In this document: piece after piece, positions 1 through 5,510 of the stretch
Numbering within the stretch: the stretch's first letter is position 1
Layout: the number at the start of each line of letters is the position of its first letter
DNA from: Desulfobacca acetoxidans
GTDB taxonomy: Bacteria > Desulfobacterota > Desulfobaccia > Desulfobaccales > 0-14-0-80-60-11
Length of the DNA: 5,510 nucleotides
Assembly (NCBI GenBank): GCA_022736495.1
Contig: DZCR01000203.1
Coordinates: forward strand, 1-5,510
Reading direction: 5' to 3'
The notes under the pieces: model-generated
Seen by the model: the letters and a program-made list of their open reading frames with translations, nothing else
Databases searched by the model: none
What the model was told of the DNA's origin: nothing
Made by a program: the position numbers and the translations under genes

Positions 1-13
1 CTTGTCTTAATGC

Positions 14-517
14 TCAAACCGTTACCTTTTCGGAGCTAAGGCAATAAGCGTTATTAAAATAAGCAGTTTGTGCTTCCAGGCTGGCGGCCAGAGCGGCTTC
101 CGCGCCTGCCGCAGTCCCGCCGTTGGCAGTGACGAAGGCGGGATTAAATGACCCGGCATCCGTCAGAACGAAGGTATGGTCATAGGTCCCGCTGGTGACC
201 CCAAGGGGAAACCCCGTGAAAGACGGCACTTGCGTCGCCACTCCTGCGGTGCCGGCTAACGGGACGGCCGTGGGACTGTGAATGTGCGCCGCGGTCGTGT
301 CACCCAGTAAGCCGCTGAAGCTCGCCTGGACTTTGAGGGTGTGGGCCGCGGAGTCGTAAACGACCTGGGCCGAACCGGTTCCGGGCGAGGCGTTGGGCGG
401 GTCTTCGCTGGGTCCGTTGAGATCCGCGGTGTAAGTAAAGATGGTAGCGAGACCATGGGATGGAAGGCCCATAACCGCCAACAACAGGGCCAGCAAAACG
501 CTCAAAAAATATTTCAT
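14..517 (-). CDS. Secreted CHRD-domain protein with an aberrant C-terminus
   Basis: The 167-residue product starts with a typical Sec signal peptide: Lys2, then a Leu/Ala/Val-rich core at about residues 4-18, with likely cleavage near residue 25 after GLA. From about residue 26 to 153 it reads as a CHRD (chordin-type) domain: TADLNGPSEDPP, the GTGSAQVVYD strand, AAHIHSP, the FPLGVTSGTYDHTF strand, FNPAFVTANGGTAAGAEAAL and finally TAYFN. In the family, TAYFN is normally followed by IHT..FPGGEIRG and often a PEP-CTERM anchor. Here it is followed by 13 unrelated residues and a stop, so the last strand is absent. The ATG is preceded at 7 bp by a strong Shine-Dalgarno sequence (GAGGAGGAG, 525-533) and by a promoter at 569-596. 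CHRD domains are beta-rich extracellular modules of unknown biochemical role in bacteria, so the product is probably an exported or surface protein. The family call is firm. Whether this shortened form folds is uncertain. Confidence 0.85.
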   Translation of the reverse strand: MKYFLSVLLALLLAVMGLPSHGLATIFTYTADLNGPSEDPPNASPGTGSAQVVYDSAAHTLKVQASFSGLLGDTTAAHIHSPTAVPLAGTAGVATQVPSFTGFPLGVTSGTYDHTFVLTDAGSFNPAFVTANGGTAAGAEAALAASLEAQTAYFNNAYCLSSEKVTV

Positions 518-524
518 GGCTATT

Positions 525-533
525 CTCCTCCTC
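525..533 (-). promoter_or_regulatory. Strong ribosome-binding site of the CHRD gene
   Basis: On the minus strand this reads GAGGAGGAG, a near-perfect complement to the 16S rRNA tail, ending 7 bp before the ATG at 515-517. It supports that ATG, rather than an internal one, as the start, which also gives an intact signal peptide. Confidence 0.75.
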
Positions 534-568
534 GCTTCACCCTCTGGGCCGAAAGCCTGCCTTTATTT

Positions 569-596
569 TTAATAGGCATATATTTATTATTGTCAA
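569..596 (-). promoter_or_regulatory. Sigma70-type promoter of the CHRD gene
   Basis: On the minus strand there is a perfect -35 box TTGACA (591-596), a 16-bp AT-rich spacer, and a -10 box TATTAA (569-574) that matches the TATAAT consensus at four of six positions. Transcription would begin near 560, giving a leader of roughly 45 bases before the ATG at 517. The placement is right for the CHRD gene. No operator-like palindrome overlaps it clearly, so expression may be constitutive. Confidence 0.6.
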
Positions 597-710
597 GCAT
601 TCTATACAAAATAGAGATGCGTGAGCGATATTTCCTGGCTTGAAGTCGACCGGTATGACCATGCCATTATAGCGTTTGCCAAAATTCCTTTATTTTCCCT
701 CTCCCCTTAT

Positions 711-797
711 GTGATGGCCTATCCGTAGGGCGGAACAGCGTAGCGCATCACGCCTTCAGCAATTAGGTTAAGTTTCGTCGGGTGCGTCTTACGCTCC
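711..797. repeat. Degenerate dispersed intergenic repeat (REP/MITE-like)
   Basis: The stretch contains TAGGGCGGAACAGCGTAGCG, with GGCG (729-732) and CGCC (751-754) as outer arms, GTGATG (711-716) facing CATCAC (746-751), and further on GGGTGCGTCTTACGC with a GCGT/ACGC mini-stem (784-794). The wording resembles the 'GTAGGGCGGAAT..AGCGCATTCCGCC' and 'GGGTGCGTTACGC' intergenic repeats common in many bacterial genomes, from memory of such sequences. The pairing is poor, so this copy looks decayed. It sits between two divergent genes and carries no open frame of note. A genome-wide self-comparison is needed to prove that it is repeated. Confidence 0.3.
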
Positions 798-829
798 ATT
801 CTTGGCTTAGCTTGGGAAGAGCAATATTA

Positions 830-850
830 CCCCGCCCACCCCTGAGCCCC
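830..850 (-). other. Canonical G-quadruplex motif (four G-tracts)
   Basis: On the minus strand the sequence is four G-tracts of 4, 4, 3 and 4 bases separated by loops CTCA, T and C, which meets the usual G3+ N1-7 rule with very short loops. The plus strand shows the matching C-tracts at 830-833, 835-837, 839-842 and 847-850. It lies about 130 bp before the ATG of the large gene, on that gene's template strand, and upstream of the divergent CHRD promoter. The motif itself is directly visible. Folding in the cell, or any regulatory role, is inference. Confidence 0.5.
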
Positions 851-942
851 TGCCTTTGCTTGGAGCCCGCCAACCCCCTTTTTTTCTATATATTTTCCCC
901 ATAAGAGAGTATTGTAAGTCATGTAATGAGTGATTAATTTTT

Positions 943-953
943 AAACTAAGTTT
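943..953. promoter_or_regulatory. Small palindrome ahead of the large gene, possible operator
   Basis: AAACT-A-AGTTT is an 11-bp perfect palindrome around a central A, extended by TTAA on both sides if one base is skipped. It lies 15 bp before the Shine-Dalgarno sequence of the large gene, inside an AT-rich stretch (879-957) where its promoter should be. It could be a regulator site, but AT-rich palindromes this short arise easily by chance. No convincing -35/-10 pair could be assigned for the large gene. Confidence 0.2.
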
Positions 954-967
954 TAATCCGCTTCCCC

Positions 968-972
968 AGGAG
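968..972 (+). promoter_or_regulatory. Ribosome-binding site of the CheB/CheR fusion gene
   Basis: AGGAG ends 7 bp before the ATG at 980, which is ideal spacing. It decides the start: the Ala/Pro/Lys-rich tail is translated, and the protein does not begin at the CheB domain. Confidence 0.7.
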
Positions 973-979
973 TTCCCCT

Positions 980-3900
980 ATGCCCCGGAAGAAAAAGCCC
1001 GCTCCGGCCTCTGAAGCCAGGCCGGAAGCCCAGAAAAAATCCCCCGGAAGTTCACCCGATTCCTCCCCGGCCTCTCCTGCCGCCCCGGCTGCCGCTGCAG
1101 TTGACACCGCTCCCCCGGCCGAAACCCCCCAAGCTGCGGCCAAAGCCACACCCAAACCCAAAGCAGCCGCTGCTAAGCCCAAGGCTAAACCTCGGATCCA
1201 GGCCCAAAAAGTCGTCCCTCTTCCTGCGCCAGCGCCCCCCCTGGTAGTAGGGGTGGGAGCCTCCGCCGGGGGCCTGGAGGCCTTCACCGACCTCTTGCGC
1301 CACCTGCCCCGAGATACGGGCATGGCCTTTGTCCTGTTGCAGCACCTCCCGGCCAAGCAGCATAGCATGTTAGCCCAGATTCTTTCCAAGGCCACCGTGC
1401 TCCCGGTGGCCGAAGCCCGGGAAGGCATGGTGCCTGAAGCCGACCACGTCTACATCTTGCCCCCCGGCGAGGTCATGGAAATCCGGGAGGGGGCCCTGCG
1501 CCTGGTAAGCCGGGAAATATCCGAAGGCCGCTATCTGCCGGTGGACACCTTCCTGACCTCTCTGGCGGAAGACCGGAGCGGCCAGGCCATCGGGGTCATC
1601 CTCTCCGGCACCGCTTCGGACGGGGTCCAGGGCATGAAGGCCATCAAAGAGGCCGGGGGCATCACCTTCGCCCAGGACGAACATACCGCCAAGTACCCCG
1701 GCATGCCCCAGAGTTCCGTCGCCGCGGGCTGCGTCGACTTTATCCTGACCCCGGAAGGCATCGCCAGGGAGTTGTCCCGCATCGCCCGGCATCCCTATAT
1801 CGGAACCGCCATCCCGGCAGGACTGATGAAGCCGGAAGAGGAGAGCGTCTTCAACCGGATTCTCAACCTCCTCAAGCGCGCTACCGGAGTGGACTTCACC
1901 TATTACAAGCACAGCACCATCAAGCGCCGCACCTTCCGCCGCATGGCCCTCCGCAAGGTCGATAATCTCGACGATTATCTGTCCTATCTCACTGACCACT
2001 CCGATGAGGTCTCCGCCCTGTATGCCGACATCCTCATCAATGTCACCTCCTTCTTCCGGGACCAGGAAGTCTTCGACGAGTTGAAGCACTCGGTCTTCCC
2101 GGTCCTGATGCAGGATCGGCCCCCGGATGCCCCCATCCGCATCTGGGTTCCCGGCTGCTCCACCGGGGAAGAGGTCTACTCCCTGGTCATTGCCCTCCTG
2201 GACTTTTTTACTGAGATCGGCCGGGAGGCGCCGCTGCAGATTTTCGGCACCGACATCGATAACGCCGCCATTGACCAGGCCCGGGCCGGCAAGTATGGGG
2301 AGCACGGGCTCGAAAACATCTCGCCGCAGCACCTGGGGCGTTATTTTGTCAAAACTGAATCCGGTTACCAGATTCACAAGTCCATCCGGGACCGCTGCAC
2401 CTTCGCCCGGCAGAATCTCATCAAAGACCCGCCCTTTTCCCACCTGGACCTGATCTCTTGCCGCAATGTCTTGATTTATCTGGGCCCGGTGCTGCAAAAG
2501 AAGATCATCCCCATCTTCCACTTCGCCCTCAAACCGGGCGGCTTCTTGGTCCTGGGCAAGTCCGAGGCCATCGGCGCCTTCCAGGAGATGTTCAACCTGG
2601 TGGACAAGAAGCACAGATTTTACCTCAAGAAGGAACTCCCGGGACGGGTGCCGTTGACGTTTTCCCTGGAGGCCTACGCCGAGCGCGAAGACCTGTCGAT
2701 CCGCGCCATGGCGCCGGGAGAAGTAACCAGCGCCCTGGACTTGCTGCGAGAGGCCGACCGCATCGTCCTGGCCCGGTTCGCGCCCGCGGGCGTGGTCGTG
2801 GACGAGAATCTGAAGATCCTGCAGTTCCGGGGTCACACCGGCCCCTTTCTGGAGCCCATGCCCGGGGAGGCCAGTCTGAACCTGCTGCGCATGGTCCGGG
2901 AGGGCTTGCGGGCCGAGGTGGGGGCCGCCCTGCACCAGGCCATGCAAGGCGGCACCCCGGTGCGCAAGGAAGGACTGAAAGTCAAGTATAACGGACGGGC
3001 CCTGGAGGTCAACGTGGAGGTCTTCCCCGTCAGCCCCGCCGCCTTTAAGGAACGCTACTACCTGGTGATCTTCGAAGACGTCACCCCGCCGGCGCGCCCC
3101 GAGTTGGAGAAACTTGAAGCCAGGCGTCGCAAGGGGAAGCCGACCACCAAGGACGAGCGCATCGGTGACCTGGAACACGAACTGGCCGCCACTAAGGAGT
3201 ACCTTCAGGCCACCATCGAGGAGCAGGAAGCCACCCTGGAGGAACTCAAGAGCACCAATGAAGAGATCATGTCCTCCAACGAGGAGCTGCAAAGCCTCAA
3301 CGAGGAGCTGGAAGCCTCCCGGGAAGAACTGCAATCGGCCAATGAGGAGTTGGCCACCGTCAACGAAGAACTGGAGAACCGCAACCTGGAGCTGACCCAG
3401 GCCAACGATGATATGGTGAATCTGCTGAGCAGCGTCAACCTTCCTATCCTCTTCCTGGACCAGAATTTGCGCATCCGGCGCTTCAACCCCGTCGCCAAAG
3501 AGGTCTTGCACCTCATTCCCGCGGACGTGGGGCGGCCCATCGGAGATATCAAGATCGGCCTGGAAATCGAGGACTTTGAAATCCTGCTCCGGGACGCCAT
3601 TGACAACCTGAGGATCGAGACCCGGGAAGTGCAGGACAATCAGGGACGCTGGTACCAGCTCCAGATTCGCCCCTATAAAACCGTGGAAAACAAGATCGAG
3701 GGCCTGGTCCTTACCCTGGCGGACGTTGACAAGTTGAAGTGCACCATGAAGGACCTGGAAAATGCCAGAAACGTGGCTCAGTCTATCATTCAGACTATGG
3801 ACGTGCCCCTGTTGGTGTTGGACAGAACTCTCAAGGTGGTTTCGGCCAATGACAGCTTTTGCCGGACCTTTCAGGTTTCGCTCCAGGAAACGGAAAACCG

Positions 3901-4936
3901 TCCGGTCTATGAACTAGGAGACCGGCAGTTCGATATTACCGATCTCAAGCGCTTGCTGGAGAAGATTCTCCCCCAGAACACGGTGATCCAGGGCTTTGAG
4001 GTGAATGCCGAATTTCACCGCCTCGGCCGCCGCGTCTTTCTCCTCAACGCCCGGCGTCTCCGACAAGAGCCTGGCCCGGACCTTATTCTCCTGGCCTTGC
4101 AGGACATCACCCCCCAGAAGGAACTGGAGGAGACCTTAAAGGAATCGGAACGGAAACTCCAAAACCTCAACGCCGACCTCATGAGCGCCCAGGAATCCGA
4201 GCGCGAGTCCGTGTCATCGTCTCTGCACGAAGAACTGGCACAAACTCTGGTGGCCTTGAAGCTGAAACTTCGGAGTATTGCCACTCACCTCCCGATAGCC
4301 TGCTCCAAAGATCGGGAGGAACTGGACCAGGCTATCAAGCAGATTGACGGCCTGGTGGAGGAGGCCCGGGAACTGTCCTGGAACCTGCGTCCCCAGGTCC
4401 TGGACCTGGGCCTGACTCCGGCGCTGCGGCACTTGGTGGAGCATTTTGCCCAGTACTTCCAAATCGACGCGGCCTTTGAGGTCCCGGACCTGGACAAATT
4501 GCTGGCGCCCCCGGCCCAGGTGATGATTTACCGGGTCTTGCAGGAAGCCCTGGTCAACGTGGTCAAACACGCCCAGGCCAACCGGGTCTCCCTGGCTGTC
4601 GAAAAATTGGAGGGCAAAATCCGGTTCCAGGTGGCCGACAACGGCATCGGGTTACAACTGGGCCCCTCTACTGGTCTGGATCTGTGCGAGCGGATGCAAG
4701 GGACTCCGGAAAAGGCCTGGCTGGTGGGTGGCGTGCCGTTTGTGGTAACGCAAAACGGCAAGGAGTATATGGCCGTGCCCGAAGTCCTGGGGACGGACGC
4801 GGGCCGTAAGATGGGTCTGGCCCTCATGGAAGGGCGCATCCGCCTCTTAGGGGGCTCTTTTAACATCACCAGCGAAGTAGATAAAGGCACCAAAGTCGTC
4901 TTTTCCGTCCCCACGGACGGAACCCCGGCGGCCTGA
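980..4936 (+). CDS. CheB-CheR-PAS fusion sensor histidine kinase
   Basis: The 1318-residue product has no signal peptide or membrane segment, so it is probably cytoplasmic. Residues 1-86 are a disordered Ala/Pro/Lys tail where classical CheB has its receiver domain. Residues 87-265 are a CheB methylesterase with Ser95 (GASAGG), His122 (QHLP) and Asp214 (SGTASDG) as the catalytic triad. Residues 286-550 are a CheR methyltransferase: TSFFR (356-360), the SAM-binding CSTGEE (393-398), GTDID (423-427) and CRNVLIY (494-500). PAS domains lie at about 592-702, 815-918 and 930-1046, with a heptad coiled coil (724-815) between the first two. A HisKA_3-type H-box follows, with probable phosphoacceptor His1083 (SLHEELAQ). 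Then comes HATPase_c with an N-box at Asn1193, DNGIG (1220-1224) and a G2-like KMGLALMEGR. The CheB/CheR/PAS part is a known family. Its role is inferred as signal-controlled phosphorylation linked to glutamate methyl turnover. No partner regulator or chemoreceptor is in the window. The ATP lid is unusually long. The start is set by AGGAG at 968-972, and the stop is TGA. Confidence 0.93.
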   Translation: MPRKKKPAPASEARPEAQKKSPGSSPDSSPASPAAPAAAAVDTAPPAETPQAAAKATPKPKAAAAKPKAKPRIQAQKVVPLPAPAPPLVVGVGASAGGLEAFTDLLRHLPRDTGMAFVLLQHLPAKQHSMLAQILSKATVLPVAEAREGMVPEADHVYILPPGEVMEIREGALRLVSREISEGRYLPVDTFLTSLAEDRSGQAIGVILSGTASDGVQGMKAIKEAGGITFAQDEHTAKYPGMPQSSVAAGCVDFILTPEGIARELSRIARHPYIGTAIPAGLMKPEEESVFNRILNLLKRATGVDFTYYKHSTIKRRTFRRMALRKVDNLDDYLSYLTDHSDEVSALYADILINVTSFFRDQEVFDELKHSVFPVLMQDRPPDAPIRIWVPGCSTGEEVYSLVIALLDFFTEIGREAPLQIFGTDIDNAAIDQARAGKYGEHGLENISPQHLGRYFVKTESGYQIHKSIRDRCTFARQNLIKDPPFSHLDLISCRNVLIYLGPVLQKKIIPIFHFALKPGGFLVLGKSEAIGAFQEMFNLVDKKHRFYLKKELPGRVPLTFSLEAYAEREDLSIRAMAPGEVTSALDLLREADRIVLARFAPAGVVVDENLKILQFRGHTGPFLEPMPGEASLNLLRMVREGLRAEVGAALHQAMQGGTPVRKEGLKVKYNGRALEVNVEVFPVSPAAFKERYYLVIFEDVTPPARPELEKLEARRRKGKPTTKDERIGDLEHELAATKEYLQATIEEQEATLEELKSTNEEIMSSNEELQSLNEELEASREELQSANEELATVNEELENRNLELTQANDDMVNLLSSVNLPILFLDQNLRIRRFNPVAKEVLHLIPADVGRPIGDIKIGLEIEDFEILLRDAIDNLRIETREVQDNQGRWYQLQIRPYKTVENKIEGLVLTLADVDKLKCTMKDLENARNVAQSIIQTMDVPLLVLDRTLKVVSANDSFCRTFQVSLQETENRPVYELGDRQFDITDLKRLLEKILPQNTVIQGFEVNAEFHRLGRRVFLLNARRLRQEPGPDLILLALQDITPQKELEETLKESERKLQNLNADLMSAQESERESVSSSLHEELAQTLVALKLKLRSIATHLPIACSKDREELDQAIKQIDGLVEEARELSWNLRPQVLDLGLTPALRHLVEHFAQYFQIDAAFEVPDLDKLLAPPAQVMIYRVLQEALVNVVKHAQANRVSLAVEKLEGKIRFQVADNGIGLQLGPSTGLDLCERMQGTPEKAWLVGGVPFVVTQNGKEYMAVPEVLGTDAGRKMGLALMEGRIRLLGGSFNITSEVDKGTKVVFSVPTDGTPAA
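3149..3424 (+). repeat. Heptad-repeat coiled coil inside the fusion protein
   Basis: Residues 724-815 form one long Glu/Leu-rich helix. The short unit xNEEL/I recurs every seven residues (TNEEI 759, SNEEL 766, LNEEL 773) and again at 787 (ANEEL) and 794 (VNEEL), with REEL replacing it at 781. This segment is a hallmark of CheB/CheR-PAS fusions. It probably dimerises the protein and transmits signals from the first PAS domain to the later PAS and kinase domains. The repetition is at protein level. The DNA is only partly repetitive (GAGGAGCTG, GAAGAACTG). Confidence 0.75.
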
Positions 4937-5207
4937 AGATAAGATACCCCCTCCCCTTTGCGGGAGAGCGACTGTCTTGTTTGTCAAGCTGGCTGATGCA
5001 GCTGTGGGTTAAGAGAGTATGATTTTTGAGCATGGCATTCAAGATCACGAGGATCTTGCGCATACAGGCGGTGAGGGCCACCTTGGGCGGTTTGCCCGCC
5101 TGACGCAGGCGTTGGTAAAACTCCCGGATTGCCGGATTGCGGCGCGCCGCCACCAGAGCTGCCATATCCAGGGCCTGGCGAAGCTGCGGTTCCAACTGAC
5201 GCAGCAT
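4866..5207 (-). pseudogene. IS110-family transposase, C-terminal remnant
   Basis: The first 64 codons of this frame (5016-5207) read as the extreme C-terminus of an IS110-type transposase (Transposase_20 region): RQALDMAALVAARRNPAIRE, FYQRLRQAGKPPKVALTACM and RKILVILNAMLKN. An intact family member has about 300-400 residues, with a DEDD RuvC-like N-terminal domain and a catalytic serine ahead of this stretch. All of that is missing. Upstream of 5207 the frame reads into unrelated sequence and closes at a TAA near 5270, with no other frame continuing the homology. After LKN the frame runs on without homology and overlaps the 3' end of the fusion gene by 71 bases in antisense. It is therefore a non-functional scar of an old insertion. 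The ATG at 5205-5207 is a convenience, not a true start. Confidence 0.75.
4951..4966. terminator. Weak hairpin after the fusion gene
   Basis: CTCCC (4951-4955) and GGGAG (4962-4966) form a 5-bp GC stem with a 6-base loop, 14 bp after the stop codon. A T-rich but broken tract (TGTCTTGTTTGTC) follows only after several bases, so it is a poor intrinsic terminator. It may instead be part of a common 'CTCCC..GGGAGAG' intergenic repeat. Confidence 0.25.
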
Positions 5208-5510
5208 ATGAGAGAGAGCAGTATGTCTGGAGCGCCGTGGTGTCTTACAATGTGCTGGTTTTGGGGATGTTGCTTAAGGCGCAATAACATGGACCTACCC
5301 CGGGTTTTCCGACCAGGGGGGTGGTCTGCCCGGAAGAGGGGAAAATTGGGCAAAAATGCCCCGTTAACCGCCAAATTCGTTCTCATAAGCTTTGATAAAC
5401 CGGCTTGGGCACCAAATCGCCGTCCCAGGCTCATACGCCCGCATAAAATGACGGCTTTCCGGATGAGAACTAGTGGTATGTTTCGCAATTAACTACCGTT
5501 AACAGCGTTT
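5208..5510. other. Gene-poor tail of the window
   Basis: This stretch has no confidently recognised gene. The frames that span it on either strand show no motif I know, and the long plus-strand frame (5019-5492) is largely antisense to the transposase remnant. It might be decayed insertion-element sequence upstream of the remnant or unrelated intergenic DNA. One short minus-strand frame (5364-5444) is listed separately. Confidence 0.4.
5364..5444 (-). CDS. Possible 26-residue small protein, unrecognised
   Basis: A short frame runs from an ATG (5442-5444) to TAA (5364-5366) and encodes 26 residues. The composition looks protein-like: MRAYEPGTAIWCPSR, then FIKAYENEFGG, with aromatic residues, one Trp, one Cys and a YEPG turn. 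A 16-codon extension before the ATG stays open back to a TAG. The upstream GGAAA is about 13 bp from the ATG and is a weak ribosome-binding site. It has no signal peptide or membrane segment. It could be a real small protein, the tail of a broken gene, or chance. I do not recognise a family. Confidence 0.2.
   Translation of the reverse strand: MRAYEPGTAIWCPSRFIKAYENEFGG

Noticed and set aside
341..643. Plus-strand 100-codon frame opposite the CHRD gene
   Set aside because: It is antisense to a clearly real gene, with no domain and no ribosome-binding site.
902..912. TAAGAGAGTAT repeated at 5010-5020, flanking the sensor gene like a target duplication
   Set aside because: A window of 5.5 kb is expected to contain about three or four matching 11-mer pairs by chance, and no transposon ends accompany these copies.
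912..940. Possible promoter for the sensor gene (TTGTAA with TAATTT at 17-bp spacing)
   Set aside because: The -10 box matches only three of six consensus positions, and several equally poor alternatives exist in the same AT-rich stretch.
1370..3511. Long minus-strand open frame of 713 codons opposite the sensor gene
   Set aside because: It is an antisense shadow caused by GC-rich codon use. It has no recognisable domain, while the plus strand encodes intact CheB, CheR and PAS motifs throughout.
5040..5058. CAAGATC-ACGAG-GATCTTG inverted repeat resembling a hairpin
   Set aside because: It lies within the conserved RKILVIL codons of the transposase remnant, with similar codons on both sides, so coding constraint explains it.
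5019..5492. Plus-strand open frame of 157 codons
   Set aside because: Its first half is the exact antisense of the IS110 remnant, a common false gene call. The remainder has no recognisable motif and there is no good ribosome-binding site.

Overview
The window is GC-rich bacterial DNA. It holds one very large chemoreceptor-like signalling gene, one small exported-protein gene with a damaged end, a transposase remnant, and a 462-bp divergent intergenic region. The codon use, the NarL/DesK-type kinase end, the CHRD protein and the IS110 remnant would suit a deltaproteobacterium-like environmental organism (Desulfobacterota), but this is an impression, not a demonstrated assignment. No chemotaxis, methylation-target or response-regulator gene lies beside the large gene here, so it is an orphan within this window.

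Layout. Bases 14-517 (minus) encode a secreted CHRD-domain protein whose last conserved strand is missing. It has a good ribosome-binding site and a strong sigma70-type promoter (569-596). Bases 518-979 separate it from the divergent large gene. This gap contains the promoter, a degenerate dispersed-repeat-like stretch (711-797), a canonical four-tract G-quadruplex motif on the minus strand (830-850), an AT-rich stretch (879-957) and a small palindrome just ahead of the large gene's ribosome-binding site.

Bases 980-4936 (plus) encode a 1318-residue CheB-CheR-PAS-PAS-PAS-histidine kinase fusion. The order is a disordered Ala/Pro/Lys-rich tail, CheB methylesterase, CheR methyltransferase, PAS, a long heptad-repeat coiled coil, two more PAS domains, a HisKA_3-type phosphoacceptor domain and an HATPase_c domain. 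Key residues of all three enzyme modules are present. The oddest detail is an ATP lid about 35-40 residues longer than usual for this kinase class.

Bases 4937-5510 hold a weak hairpin, the C-terminal remnant of an IS110-family transposase (minus; recognisable part 5016-5207), and about 300 bases with no confident gene. That last stretch contains one small open frame (5364-5444, minus) that reads like protein but has little other support.

Functionally, the window is mostly one sensory protein that probably couples PAS-sensed signals to histidine phosphorylation, with CheB/CheR modules for glutamate methylation and demethylation or a derived regulatory use. No complete new system was found. 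The items most worth a second look are the extended ATP lid, the broken CHRD end and the G-quadruplex motif upstream of the large gene.
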